A stretch of 64,000 nucleotides of DNA from Clostridia bacterium (GCA_029055875.1 JAIDCJ010000006.1:99590-163589); one strand, 5' to 3'. Positions 34,108 through 42,950 are shown, counted from the first letter of the stretch. Program-made: numbers and translations. Notes: a model not told the origin generated them from the letters alone.

Positions 34108-35447
34108 TAGATTTCCTCCTCCGCCGCTTTTACGGCGCAAATCACGCGGGAAACCGCCTCTTCGCATAAAGCGGTTGTTTCGCCCTCGGCAAGCACGCGC
34201 ACGACGGGCTCGGTACCCGAAGCGCGAAGAAGTACCCTTCCGCCGCCTAAAAGCCCTTCCGCATCCTTTACGGCGCGGGTGACCCCCTCGTTTACGATTA
34301 CGGCGTTTTTATCCCGCACGCGCACGCTCTGCGTCTTTTGCGAATAGCGCGTGAGCCCCTTAGTCAAACAAGAGAGCGGGCACTTGCTCTCTAATACGGT
34401 TTCAGCAACTTTGAGGGCGGTTAAGACGCCGTCGCCCGTGGTGGCGTATTTTCGGAAAATGATATGCCCCGACTGCTCGCCGCCGAGCAAGTATCCGCGC
34501 CTCACCATTTCGCCGTACACGTTTTTATCGCCTACGTCCGTTTCGCTGACTTCGATCCCGAACGCGCCGAGCGAGCGGGATAGCCCGAGGTTACTCATGA
34601 CGGTAGCCGCGATACCGCCGCCGTCGAGCTCGCCGCGGGAATGCAGATATTTGGCGCAGACGTAGAGTATCCCGTCGCCGTCTACGAGTTCCCCCTTTTC
34701 GTCTACACAGATACAGCGGTCGGCGTCGCCGTCGAACGCGAAGCCCAAATCGAGCGAATTCTGGAGCACGAACGCCTGCAATTTTTCGGGGTGGGTAGAG
34801 CCGCAGTCGGTGTTGATATTCGTGCCGTTGGGGCTCACCCCCGTACAAAAGACCTTTGCGCCGAGGGCGTCGAACACCGCTTTGGAGATTGCCCAGGCGC
34901 TGCCGTTGGCACAGTCCAGCCCCACCCTGAGCCCGCGCAGCGAAGTGCGCGGTACGGAAAGGAGATACGCAAGGTAGCGGTTTCTGCCCGCAACGTAGTC
35001 CACCGTGCGTCCGATGCTCTCGCCCGTGGCGAGCGGAAGCGTGCCGCCGTCGAGGTATTCCTCCACCAAACTAAGAACACTCTCTTCCATTTTTTCGCCC
35101 GCGCCGTTCATGAGCTTAATGCCGTTATCGGTATAGGGGTTGTGGCTTGCGGAAATCATGACGCCGCAGTCGAAGCCGTCCGTGCGCGTGACGAACGATA
35201 CGGAGGGAGTTGTGGTGACGTGCAGAAGATACACGTCCGCTCCCGACGCGGTTGCGCCCGCCGCCAAGGCGTACTCGAACATATACGAGGAAAGGCGGGT
35301 GTCTTTGCCGACGACGATTTTCGCGCGCTCGCTCTTCCCCTTTGAAAAGTAGCGCCCGAGGTATCTGCCCACTCTGAACGCGTGAATTGCGGTGAGCGAT
35401 TCGTTCGCTGCGCCGCGGAAACCGTCCGTTCCGAAATATTTTCCCAA
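34107..35447 (-). CDS. glmM: Phosphoglucosamine mutase
   Basis: GlmM converts glucosamine 6-phosphate to the 1-phosphate for cell-wall precursors. The TTG start at 35447 gives MGKYFGTDGFRGAAN, the classical N-terminus, with GGAGGG just upstream; a GTG further out adds nine odd residues. The 446-residue protein has the phosphoserine loop MISASHNPYTDNGIKL (about 92-107), metal loop FAFDGDADRC and EQSGHIIF, and the C-terminal phosphate loop LLRASGTEPVVRV. It precedes glmS in a two-gene operon. Confidence 0.97.
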   Translation of the reverse strand: MGKYFGTDGFRGAANESLTAIHAFRVGRYLGRYFSKGKSERAKIVVGKDTRLSSYMFEYALAAGATASGADVYLLHVTTTPSVSFVTRTDGFDCGVMISASHNPYTDNGIKLMNGAGEKMEESVLSLVEEYLDGGTLPLATGESIGRTVDYVAGRNRYLAYLLSVPRTSLRGLRVGLDCANGSAWAISKAVFDALGAKVFCTGVSPNGTNINTDCGSTHPEKLQAFVLQNSLDLGFAFDGDADRCICVDEKGELVDGDGILYVCAKYLHSRGELDGGGIAATVMSNLGLSRSLGAFGIEVSETDVGDKNVYGEMVRRGYLLGGEQSGHIIFRKYATTGDGVLTALKVAETVLESKCPLSCLTKGLTRYSQKTQSVRVRDKNAVIVNEGVTRAVKDAEGLLGGGRVLLRASGTEPVVRVLAEGETTALCEEAVSRVICAVKAAEEEI

Positions 35448-35510
35448 AATACCCTCCGCGTACGCTTTCCGCACGCAAAGCCATTGTATGCACCAAGCAT
35501 TTTTTGCGTG

Positions 35511-35542
35511 AAAAAAGCGCCTGCCGAAGCAGACGCTTTTTA
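35511..35542 (-). terminator. Terminator behind the DUF3592-like gene
   Basis: AAAAGCGCCTGC (35513-35524) pairs with GCAGACGCTTTT (35529-35540), one mismatch, loop CGAA. Confidence 0.75.
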
Positions 35543-35600
35543 TAAAAATTCCCCCGTATTAAAAATAAATAGAATGATAAATTGAAATTTATCGTTCTTA

Positions 35601-36365
35601 CTATTGCATTTCTTCCAAAATACCGTAGGTGTTTTTGTAGGGTACAATAGTTATCGTTTTCTTTTGTTGCAAGAATTTTGCTTCCTTATGTGTAAACCAA
35701 GACTGCGCCCATTTCTCTCGCGTTGCGCCGCTCTCGTCTTGGTACTTAACCTTTACATAGCAAATTATCCATTTCAGCACTTTGGTTACTTCACCGTTTT
35801 TGATTGCGTTTTCGTTATAATTCTTACTATCTATAAAATTAGGTTCGTTATCTCCGACTTTTTTGCTTATCTTATAGTTCATTACGCTTCTGTAAATTCC
35901 GCGATAAATTAAAAGGTAAAGAGCAATCGGCACGGGAAAACAGAAAATAATAGCCAAAATTAAATCACGTTCGTAAGTGAGTTGTATGCTTTTAATTTTC
36001 TCCATAGTTTGGTCTCGTGCATGATTACCATTAGGGTCTATAGTGATAGTGATGATTTTGCCTATTTGTGCCGCCGCATTTTCTTCCTTTGTAAATTTTC
36101 TATATATACACCATACCTGACCATCATCATTTTCGTACTCATATCTGCACCAAAAATATACAAGATGCATATCATTTTCATCTACGCGTCTTGTATATCT
36201 TACGCACTCGGCTTCAACCTCCACTCCATACTTTTGAAAATATTCTACGTTTTCATTCCCTTGGTAGAACGCCCACATAATAGCGCAAACTATTACCAAA
36301 GAAATAAATATCAATATAAAGGCTAAATTTATGCCCATACGGGTTTTCTTTATTCCTATATCCAT
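35601..36365 (-). CDS. Hypothetical membrane protein, DUF3592-like
   Basis: The 254-residue protein has two membrane helices (about 14-31 and 138-156) around a small beta domain with EVEAECVRYTRR and YEYENDDGQVWCIYRKFTKEE, the pattern of DUF3592-like proteins (polar exterior module bounded by helices). A second cytosolic beta section (TKVLKWIICYVKVKYQDESGATREKWAQS) resembles the first, so the protein may hold a duplication. Function is unknown. The gene is AT-rich compared with its neighbours. GGAG precedes the ATG. Confidence 0.65.
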   Translation of the reverse strand: MDIGIKKTRMGINLAFILIFISLVIVCAIMWAFYQGNENVEYFQKYGVEVEAECVRYTRRVDENDMHLVYFWCRYEYENDDGQVWCIYRKFTKEENAAAQIGKIITITIDPNGNHARDQTMEKIKSIQLTYERDLILAIIFCFPVPIALYLLIYRGIYRSVMNYKISKKVGDNEPNFIDSKNYNENAIKNGEVTKVLKWIICYVKVKYQDESGATREKWAQSWFTHKEAKFLQQKKTITIVPYKNTYGILEEMQ

Positions 36366-36405
36366 AGCTACTCCGTGTTAGACCGCTAAATTACTGTTTA
36401 TCTGA

Positions 36406-37044
36406 TTATTTCGTGCCGAACAGTCTATCGCCCGCATCGCCTAAGCCGGGGACGATATAGCCGTTTTCGTTGAGCGCCCGATCGAGTGTGGAAACGTAGA
36501 CGGAAACGCCGGGGTGCGCCTTGGCAACCCGCTCTACGCCCTCGGGCGCGCCGATTATTGCCATAAATTTGATTTTCTTGCAGCCGCGCTTTTTTAAGGC
36601 GTCCAACGCGTCGCACGCGCTGCCGCCCGTGGCAAGCATGGGATCGACTAAAAATACCGTCTTATTCTCGATCCCTTCGGGAAGCTTGCAATAATACTCC
36701 TGCGGCTGAAGCGTTTCCTCGTTGCGGTACATGCCGATATGGCCTACCTTCGCGGTCGGGAATACGCGGTGCACGCCGTTCACCATACCGAGGCCTGCGC
36801 GCAAAATGGGCACGATTGCAATGCTGTCGTCCGAGACCTTGTACTGCGTGGTCACTTCGAGCGGCGTTTCCACCTGCACGGGGGTAAGCTCCACGTCGCG
36901 CATACTCTCGTAGGTCATGATGGTGGTGATTTCCTCGATAAGCTCGCGGAACTCTTTCATGCCCGTCCGCTTATCGCGCAAGATAGCGATTTTGTGCTTG
37001 ATCAAAGGGTGGTTGAATACAAAAACGTTTGAAAAGTCTTTCAT
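36406..37044 (-). CDS. upp: Uracil phosphoribosyltransferase
   Basis: Upp salvages uracil to UMP using PRPP. The 212-residue length is usual. VPILRAGLGMVNGV (about 78-91) and the PRPP-binding loop LVDPMLATGGSACDALDALKKRG (about 131-153) are clear; the C-terminal uracil site YIVPGLGDAGDRLFGT is complete. GGGAG precedes the ATG. It lies 14 nt downstream of glpK in the same direction. Confidence 0.97.
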   Translation of the reverse strand: MKDFSNVFVFNHPLIKHKIAILRDKRTGMKEFRELIEEITTIMTYESMRDVELTPVQVETPLEVTTQYKVSDDSIAIVPILRAGLGMVNGVHRVFPTAKVGHIGMYRNEETLQPQEYYCKLPEGIENKTVFLVDPMLATGGSACDALDALKKRGCKKIKFMAIIGAPEGVERVAKAHPGVSVYVSTLDRALNENGYIVPGLGDAGDRLFGTK

Positions 37045-37058
37045 GATTTTCTCCCTAT

Positions 37059-38522
37059 TTATAACAATGTTTTTTGGACTGCGCGGCAGTATTCGCCGTA
37101 CAGACGGTCAAACTTTTCCCGATCGGGCGAGGGCGTGAAAATGCGTTCCGAGCTTCTAAGCCTTGGAATATCCTGCTCTTCCACGAGCCCCAGCGAAAGC
37201 GCGCACATGAGCGCCGCGCCGAGGGCCGTGCTCTCGCGCTCCACGGGGCGGTTAATGCACACGCCCAAAACGTTAGATTGAAACTGCATGAGGAAATTGT
37301 TTGCCGAGGCTCCGCCGTCGCACTTGATTTCCCTTAGCTTAATTCCGCTGTCCTCTTCCATACAGGAAGCCAAGTCCCGCGCGGAAAAAGCAATGCTTTC
37401 GAGCACCGCCCGCACGATATGCGCACGGGTGGTACTTCTTGTAATTCCCGTGAGAAGCCCGCGCGCCTCGGCATTCCAATAGGGTGCGCCAAGCCCCGTG
37501 AAGGCGGGCACGAAATATACCCCGCCGCTTGATTCTACGCTTTCGGCTACCCTCTCGCTCTCCGCGCTCGTTTTAATGAAGCCGAGTCCGTCGCGTAGCC
37601 ATTGCACCGCGCTTCCTGCGTTGAACGCACTGCCCTCTAAGGCGTACGTCGTTTTTCCGCAGGCGGAATAGCCGATTGTTGAGAGCATACCGCGCTTTGA
37701 CTGCGCGCACCGCCCGCCCGTATTAAAGAGAAGGAAGAGCCCCGTGCCGTAGGTGATTTTGCCGTCGCCTTCGCTAAGACAACCCTGCCCGAACAGTGCG
37801 GCCTGCTGATCGCCTATCACCCCCGCAATGGGAATGCGCGAGCCTGCTATTTCCGCCTCGCCCATGCGCGCATCGCAAGCGCGGACTTCGGGCAAAATCT
37901 CCCTTGATACGCCGAAGAGCTGCAAGAGCTCCTCGTCCCAGTCGAGCGTTTTAATATTGAAGAGCATGGTGCGCGAAGCGTTCGTGACGTCGGTTGCGAA
38001 CGTGCGCCCCTCGGTAAATTTGAAAATTAAATAACTGTCTATCGTGCCCGCGCAAAGCGTGCCGTTTTTTTCGAGCGTCCTTGCCTTGGGCACGTTATCT
38101 AAAATCCAGCGAATTTTGCTTGCGGAAAAATAAGCGTCTACCACGAGCCCCGTGCGCTCGCGAATGAGTTCCTTATTCTCCTTGGAGAGTGCGGCGCAGT
38201 ATTCGCTCGTACGGCGGCACTGCCACACGATAGCGGGACAGACGGGTTCGCCCGTGGTTTTATCCCACAGCACCACCGTTTCGCGCTGGTTGGTAATGCC
38301 CATGCCCGCTACGTTTTCCGCGCCCGCAAAGCGCACGCATTCGTTGAGGCAGTACGCCGCCTTGTAATAAATTTCGTTGGCGTCCTGCTCTACCCAGCCC
38401 GCGCGGGGAAAGCTCTGTTTGATTTCCTGACTCGCGCCGTGCACGAATTTTCCTGTTTTCAAATCATAGACGAATGCGCGGACGCTCGTTGTTCCCGCAT
38501 CCAAAGCAATTACGTATTTCAT
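37059..38522 (-). CDS. glpK: Glycerol kinase
   Basis: GlpK phosphorylates glycerol to sn-glycerol 3-phosphate. The 487-residue FGGY kinase has the ATP loop ALDAGTTSVRAFVYD (5-19), GITNQRETVVLWDKTTGEP (about 75-93), YGTGLFLLFNTG and the signature YFVPAFTGLGAPYWNAEARG. The protein looks complete and catalytic. Its ATG overlaps the stop codon of the aconitase-like gene by 4 nt. No glycerol facilitator or GlpD is in the window; GpsA at 25.4 kb handles the same product. Confidence 0.95.
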   Translation of the reverse strand: MKYVIALDAGTTSVRAFVYDLKTGKFVHGASQEIKQSFPRAGWVEQDANEIYYKAAYCLNECVRFAGAENVAGMGITNQRETVVLWDKTTGEPVCPAIVWQCRRTSEYCAALSKENKELIRERTGLVVDAYFSASKIRWILDNVPKARTLEKNGTLCAGTIDSYLIFKFTEGRTFATDVTNASRTMLFNIKTLDWDEELLQLFGVSREILPEVRACDARMGEAEIAGSRIPIAGVIGDQQAALFGQGCLSEGDGKITYGTGLFLLFNTGGRCAQSKRGMLSTIGYSACGKTTYALEGSAFNAGSAVQWLRDGLGFIKTSAESERVAESVESSGGVYFVPAFTGLGAPYWNAEARGLLTGITRSTTRAHIVRAVLESIAFSARDLASCMEEDSGIKLREIKCDGGASANNFLMQFQSNVLGVCINRPVERESTALGAALMCALSLGLVEEQDIPRLRSSERIFTPSPDREKFDRLYGEYCRAVQKTLL

Positions 38523-40750
38523 TGATTTTTCTTCTTATTATAGTTGATAAGACACCCTGCAAGGAGAATCTCCGTTTCGTCCTTCGTGAGGGGCGCGGTT
38601 TCCAGAACGACGCTGCGCTCTTTATCCTTGGAAATCACCTTTGCAACAAACCGCGTTTCGCCACGGGAAATCGCTTCCGCAATATCCTCCACGTAGAGAT
38701 AGTCCCCTACGCTGAAATCGGGCTTTTCGCAGGTGAAGGGAATCATGCCCCAGTTCACGAGGTTGGAAAAATACCGCTTGGTTGCGTACTCTTTGCAGAT
38801 ATTCGCAATGCCGCCGAGTACCCGCTGGCAGGAAGCCGCCTGCTCACGCGCAGAGCCGTCGCCCGGTTTATTGGATACCACCACGCTGCCGTAAATCGTG
38901 CCCTCTTTTACCTCTAACCCGCCAAGCTCTTTCAAAACGCTTTCGGGCAGAGCTCCGCTCTCGCGGCGCGTTTTCTCTTCCTCTCTCACGCTCTTGGCCC
39001 GTTGCACGTACTCAGGGTCTTTACGCGACAGGGCGAACTCCGAAAGCTTATAGGGATTGGAACGATACGACGAGGTTTCGCCCGAGGGAATGAGCTCGTC
39101 CGTCGTCGTAACGGGATCTTTCAGGACGGACACGACCTTCATGAGCAAATGCTTGCCGAGTGCGATCTGCTCGGGCCAATCGGCGATATTCGGGCCGTAC
39201 ACAAGCTCCGCGTCCTTCTGCGGATTGCCTGCGCCGCGGTAGACGCGGTTTTCGTAAATCTTGCCGTCGAACTTGTATTTCTTCACGCGGTTTTTATATT
39301 CATAGTCAAGTGCCGAAGTGAGCACGCCGCCGTTTGCCGCCGTTGCCGCAATGGAGCGCGCGTCCATGAGCGCAACCGCAGAAAGCTGCCCCTGTGCGGG
39401 TTTACTGCCCTCGCGGTTTTCAAAGTTGCGCGTGGTGTGACGGATAGAGAGTGCACCCGTAGCGGGCGTATCTCCCGCGCCGAAGCAGGGCCCGCAAAAC
39501 GCTGTTTTGATTGCCGCGCCCGTTTCCATGAGTACGCTTGTATAACCGTTCTCGGTAAGGCATTTATAGACGGGCTGGGACGCGGGATAGATACTCAGCG
39601 TAAACGCGCCCGTGCCGATGCTCTTGCCTCTTAAAATTTCTGCGCTCTCGGCGATATTCTCGTAGCCGCCGCCCGCACAGCCTGCAATCACGCCCTGATC
39701 GACGTACACCTTGCCGTCCTTGATTTTATTCGTGAGGGTAAAGTTATCGCTGCCTAAAATCTTTCTGCCCTTTTCCTCTACCTCTTTTAGAAGCTCTTCG
39801 GGGCGTTCCAAAAATTCGCGGATCGTGTAGGCGTTCGAGGGATGGAACGGAAGCGCGATCATGGGTTCGATTTTGGTGAGGTCAATGGTCACCGCGCCGT
39901 CGTAATAGGCGGGTTCTTGGGGGGAAAGCTTTTTGTATGCGTCCTCTCTGCCGTGGTCGCGAAAATACTCCTGCGTCTTTTCGTCCGTTTCCCAAATGGA
40001 GGAAAGGCAGGTCGTTTCCGTCGTCATGACGTCGATGCCGATGCGGTAGTCCATGGAAAGTCCCGCGATTCCGGGGCCGATAAATTCGAGAATTTTATTC
40101 TTGACGAAGCCGCTGGGGAAGGTTGCTTTCACGAGTGCGAGCGCAACGTCCTGCGGGCCTACGCCCTTTCTGAGTTTGCCTTTGAGCTGCACTGCAATCA
40201 CTTCGGGGCGTTTTACGTCGTAGGTCTGTTTTAAGAGCTGTTTGACAAGCTCCGGCCCGCCTTCGCCCACCGCAAGCGTACCGAGTGCGCCGTAGCGGGT
40301 GTGGGAGTCCGAGCCGAGAATCATGGCACCGCACTTAGCCGCGCACTCGCGCACGTACTGGTGAATGACGGCAAGGTGTGCGGGAACGTAGTCGCCGCCG
40401 TACTTCTTTGCCGCCGATAAGCCGAACACGTGGTCGTCCTCGTTGATGGTGCCGCCCACCGCGCAGAGCGAGTTATGGCAATTCGTCAGCGTATAGGGAA
40501 TCGGGAAGCTTTCAAGCCCGCTTGCCTTTGCCGTCTGAATGATGCCGACGTAGGTGATATCGTGCGAGGCAATCGCGTCGAAACGGATTTTATAATTTTC
40601 GTCGTCGCCCGCGTTGTGTGCTTTCAGAATGGAATACGCCATGGTATTCTTGATAGCGGCCTGCTTTTTCTCTTCCGTCTTGAATGCCTGAGACTCCTTA
40701 ACGAGTTTGCCCTCGCTGTAATAAACGCCCTGTTTAATGAGTTTAACCAT
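38519..40750 (-). CDS. Aconitase-superfamily hydratase
   Basis: The 743-residue protein has the full four-domain aconitase layout. One cluster cysteine region, normally SCTNS, reads IAGCAGGGYENI; the paired cysteines are kept in FCGPCFGAGDTP. The swivel domain has GDGSAREQAA, matching the catalytic-serine loop. GSDSHTRYGALGTLAVGEGG is the substrate loop. This pattern matches the YbhJ-like aconitase branch whose reaction is unsettled; classical citrate isomerisation is possible but not assured. GGAGGA precedes the ATG. It is translationally coupled to glpK, an unusual partner. Confidence 0.85.
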   Translation of the reverse strand: MVKLIKQGVYYSEGKLVKESQAFKTEEKKQAAIKNTMAYSILKAHNAGDDENYKIRFDAIASHDITYVGIIQTAKASGLESFPIPYTLTNCHNSLCAVGGTINEDDHVFGLSAAKKYGGDYVPAHLAVIHQYVRECAAKCGAMILGSDSHTRYGALGTLAVGEGGPELVKQLLKQTYDVKRPEVIAVQLKGKLRKGVGPQDVALALVKATFPSGFVKNKILEFIGPGIAGLSMDYRIGIDVMTTETTCLSSIWETDEKTQEYFRDHGREDAYKKLSPQEPAYYDGAVTIDLTKIEPMIALPFHPSNAYTIREFLERPEELLKEVEEKGRKILGSDNFTLTNKIKDGKVYVDQGVIAGCAGGGYENIAESAEILRGKSIGTGAFTLSIYPASQPVYKCLTENGYTSVLMETGAAIKTAFCGPCFGAGDTPATGALSIRHTTRNFENREGSKPAQGQLSAVALMDARSIAATAANGGVLTSALDYEYKNRVKKYKFDGKIYENRVYRGAGNPQKDAELVYGPNIADWPEQIALGKHLLMKVVSVLKDPVTTTDELIPSGETSSYRSNPYKLSEFALSRKDPEYVQRAKSVREEEKTRRESGALPESVLKELGGLEVKEGTIYGSVVVSNKPGDGSAREQAASCQRVLGGIANICKEYATKRYFSNLVNWGMIPFTCEKPDFSVGDYLYVEDIAEAISRGETRFVAKVISKDKERSVVLETAPLTKDETEILLAGCLINYNKKKNQ

Positions 40751-40814
40751 TTCCGTCCTCCGTAGATTTCACTTTCATTATACAGGATTCGATAGATTTT
40801 TTCAAGCAAAGAGA

Positions 40815-40843
40815 TTGCATTTTGCGGCAAAATGTTTTATACT
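40815..40843 (+). promoter_or_regulatory. Promoter of the PH-domain gene, apparently leaderless
   Basis: TTGCAT (40815-40820), a 17-nt spacer and TATACT (40838-40843) are followed after only 6 nt by the ATG at 40850, with no Shine-Dalgarno. Confidence 0.75.
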
Positions 40844-40849
40844 GCTCTT

Positions 40850-41368
40850 ATGAGTGAGAAAAAGCAAAAAGACGTACTTCCCGACGAAATATTCAAATTC
40901 AAATTTTCAAATTTGATGCTCGGTTTGCTCGTGCTCCTGCTCGTGCTGTGTGCGGCGGGAATCGGGCTTACCACCTGGCAGTTCGTCGATTTTCTGAAAA
41001 GCGATTTGTCCGTTCCGTACGATTGGATCAAATATATCCTTTTGTATCTCGTGAGCATTCTGCTTGCAGTTATCGTGATTGCAATGCTCATTAAATCAAG
41101 ATATATCGTTACCGAGAAACAGCTTATCATGCAGTTCGGAATTATCCGCTCGCGCTATGCAATTAAGGATATTTATTCGGTTCGACTCTTCCGCGGGTCA
41201 AATAAGCTAACCGTCTATTTCGACGATTACAAGACGAAATTTATGGTGATCGTGGTGAAGGACAGCTGGTACAGCGATTTTGTAGAGGCGCTTACAAAGC
41301 GCAACGAAAAAATCTCTTTCGACTTTATCACTCCCGAAGAAGAACGCGACCAAAAGAAGAAAAAATAA
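40850..41368 (+). CDS. PH-domain (bPH2-like) membrane protein
   Basis: The 172-residue protein has two membrane helices (about 20-43 and 58-80), then a bacterial PH-like beta domain: SRYIVTEKQLIMQFGIIRSRYAIKDIYSVRLFRG, here about 84-118, and KLTVYFDDYKTKFMVIVVKDSWYSDFVEAL. The tail is lysine-rich. Such proteins are envelope-associated and of unknown role. The ATG at 40850 coincides with the predicted transcription start. An in-frame ATG at 40832 overlaps the promoter itself and is rejected. Confidence 0.85.
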   Translation: MSEKKQKDVLPDEIFKFKFSNLMLGLLVLLLVLCAAGIGLTTWQFVDFLKSDLSVPYDWIKYILLYLVSILLAVIVIAMLIKSRYIVTEKQLIMQFGIIRSRYAIKDIYSVRLFRGSNKLTVYFDDYKTKFMVIVVKDSWYSDFVEALTKRNEKISFDFITPEEERDQKKKK

Positions 41369-41378
41369 ACCGAATATG

Positions 41379-41411
41379 AAATGCGCCGACCGCAATGCGG
41401 TCGGCGCATTT
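41379..41411. terminator. Bidirectional terminator, copy 1 of a repeated hairpin
   Basis: AAATGCGCCGACCGCA pairs perfectly with TGCGGTCGGCGCATTT. The core GCCGACCGCA/TGCGGTCGGC recurs in the terminator at 42951-42980. Confidence 0.9.
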
Positions 41412-41438
41412 GTTTATTTGAGTTTTGCTATATCCTTT

Positions 41439-42665
41439 TTATACCCCTTTTATTTTGCCGAAGTAAATATATTCGTCTTTCGTTTGCAATTCCGCCTCTA
41501 AGCGGTCGTATGTAATCCTTTGACCTTCTCTAGTAAACATTCTGTGCCATACCCTGTACGTATCTTTATAGCTATTAAAAAACCGAATTTCGGCTTGTCC
41601 ATTTGCCTCGGAATTTTTAGTGTCGGAATGCTTCCATATCACTCCGACGCAAACGTTATTTTCAAACACCAACATACAGCGCTCGCCTGCGCGAACCGAT
41701 AAAGGCGCCTCTACATCTTCGGGGCTTATTCCGTTTTTAATGATAAATTCGTGTATCAGCATTTCTGTTCCTTCCTTTTGATCAAACGATTCTTGGTTTT
41801 GGTTTGGTTGAAATTCTTGCAAAATAAACTTCGCTTGTTCTATTTCTGTTTCTTCTAAAACGTCACGATACGTATTGATTATCTCGTTTAAGGCAAATTC
41901 CGTCAACCCCGAATCAATGATTTTTTTTGCTGAAAGTATCCGTTCGTTTTTTTCATTCGGCGGATAAGATTCCGTAACCGTTACATCACGCAAAGGTAAA
42001 TATTTAATTTGTTTATAATATTTTATAAAAAACTTGATTCCGCATTGTTCAATCAGTTTTTCATATTCCTTTTTGATTTTTTTCTTTTCAAATTCAGCAT
42101 GCGCTTCCTGTACGGCCTGCGGTGGAGTTGTCTCCCATTCTCTTTTCTTGAACACAGCATTCGCAATCAAAAGTCCCGACGCAATATAGATGAAAATGTA
42201 AGTGGGTAACCAATAACCTAAAAGAAAAAACGAATAATGAATATTATAATAGCTTAGACCCCACCAAAGACAAAAAGCTACTTCCAAGATTACGGGCAAT
42301 AGTGATTCAAGTATAGATGGTATGAGCGGAAAGTGAGTTAAGCCTTTTCTCCTTAACTCAAATGTTTTGCTTATTTTTTTCAATTCCCGATCAGAGAGTT
42401 CGCTCGGTCTTTTCCCATGTTCTTTACGAAACAGCAAGAAGAAAACAAAAGGAACAATTAACAAATATTCAAAATATGTTAAGTATGCGTACCAATCTAA
42501 AACCCAAGCGCGATTTACTGCATTTCTGGTACATTCTCCGATAGTTGTGAGAATAGCGAGTATAGTCGAAACAAAATACAGCACACGCATACGCCGTAAA
42601 TTTTTATAAATTCGTTCGTCGTCGTACTCATAAAACGTTATTCCATTCCAATAAACTTCCTTCAC
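41439..42665 (-). CDS. Hypothetical multi-helix membrane protein
   Basis: I do not recognise this 408-residue protein. It has four hydrophobic segments in the first 175 residues (about 28-44, 60-80, 112-130, 144-170), then a charged coiled-coil-like region (EFEKKKIKKEYEKLIEQ) and a soluble C-terminal domain ending YDRLEAELQTKDEYIYFGKIKG. The start is GTG at 42665 with GGAG 9 nt upstream. It is AT-rich. A strong terminator hairpin of a candidate structured RNA lies directly upstream, so its expression may depend on readthrough. Confidence 0.7.
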   Translation of the reverse strand: MKEVYWNGITFYEYDDERIYKNLRRMRVLYFVSTILAILTTIGECTRNAVNRAWVLDWYAYLTYFEYLLIVPFVFFLLFRKEHGKRPSELSDRELKKISKTFELRRKGLTHFPLIPSILESLLPVILEVAFCLWWGLSYYNIHYSFFLLGYWLPTYIFIYIASGLLIANAVFKKREWETTPPQAVQEAHAEFEKKKIKKEYEKLIEQCGIKFFIKYYKQIKYLPLRDVTVTESYPPNEKNERILSAKKIIDSGLTEFALNEIINTYRDVLEETEIEQAKFILQEFQPNQNQESFDQKEGTEMLIHEFIIKNGISPEDVEAPLSVRAGERCMLVFENNVCVGVIWKHSDTKNSEANGQAEIRFFNSYKDTYRVWHRMFTREGQRITYDRLEAELQTKDEYIYFGKIKGV

Positions 42666-42690
42666 GTATTACTCTCCGTAAAATAAAAAA

Positions 42691-42714
42691 GTGCGTCAAC
42701 CGAGGTTAACGCAC
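42691..42714 (-). terminator. Terminator of the candidate structured RNA
   Basis: GTGCGT pairs with ACGCAC and the inner AAC with GTT around CGAG; on the minus strand six T residues follow. It lies just before the Shine-Dalgarno of the downstream gene. Confidence 0.85.
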
Positions 42715-42737
42715 GAAAAACGCAAATCCCGATTGTC

Positions 42738-42884
42738 GCCAAACAAACTTAATACAGTAACGGATATTCACGCACACGCATTTAGGGGATTTACATTTTT
42801 ACCAAAATCCAAAAAACGCGTATGCACAAAAAAGCAAAATAAAAGAATACCCCTATTTGCTGTATATTATGAAGTTTGTTTGGC
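42738..42884. repeat. 13-bp perfect inverted repeat, 121 nt apart
   Basis: GCCAAACAAACTT at 42738-42750 and its exact complement at 42872-42884. It forms the closing stem of the candidate RNA. Confidence 0.9.
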
Positions 42885-42890
42885 ATTATC

Positions 42891-42920
42891 AGTATAACAT
42901 ATTTTTGTGCAAAAAGTCAA
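42891..42920 (-). promoter_or_regulatory. Promoter of the candidate structured RNA
   Basis: On the minus strand TTGACT (42920-42915), an 18-nt spacer and TATACT (42896-42891). Six nucleotides then lead to G at 42884, the first base of the closing stem. Confidence 0.8.
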
Positions 42921-42950
42921 GAGGCGCGAAAATTTTTTATTTTAGCAAAG

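Larger units (their letters stand above)
42685..42884 (-). ncRNA. Candidate structured RNA (~200 nt), unassigned family
   Basis: Numbering from the predicted start at 42884: bases 1-13 (GCCAAACAAACUU) pair perfectly with 135-147. Further nested stems are 20-25/128-133, 33-40/116-123, 60-67/106-113 (one G-U) and 75-80/93-98, making one long rod with a 17-nt U-rich bulge (41-57). Alternative or pseudoknot pairings are 25-30/158-163, 30-35/97-102 and 93-99/155-161. The RNA ends in a hairpin (GUGCGUUAAC/GUUGACGCAC, loop CUCG) plus six U. A well-formed promoter starts it exactly at the closing stem. It is not a tRNA, T-box or known 6S layout as far as I can tell. It could be a stand-alone sRNA or a leader controlling the membrane protein gene at 42665. 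Confidence 0.65.

Noticed and set aside
35448..35474. GTG start of glmM at 35474
   Set aside because: The inner TTG has GGAGGG at the right distance and yields the standard MGKYFGTDG N-terminus.
40832..40849. Alternative start of the PH-domain gene at 40832
   Set aside because: It would lie inside the promoter, upstream of the expected transcription start, and adds six residues with no ribosome binding site.
42738..42884. MITE-like mobile element with 13-bp terminal inverted repeats
   Set aside because: No target-site duplication is visible at the flanks, internal stems are also paired, and the promoter start falls exactly on the stem, which fits a structured RNA better.
42685..42884. Assignment of the structured RNA to 6S RNA or a T-box
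   Set aside because: 6S normally ends with its closing stem, whereas here a 20-nt tail and a separate terminator follow; the T-box consensus and a tRNA-related gene are missing.
42685..42884. Retron msr/msd
   Set aside because: Inverted repeats exist, but no reverse transcriptase gene lies nearby.
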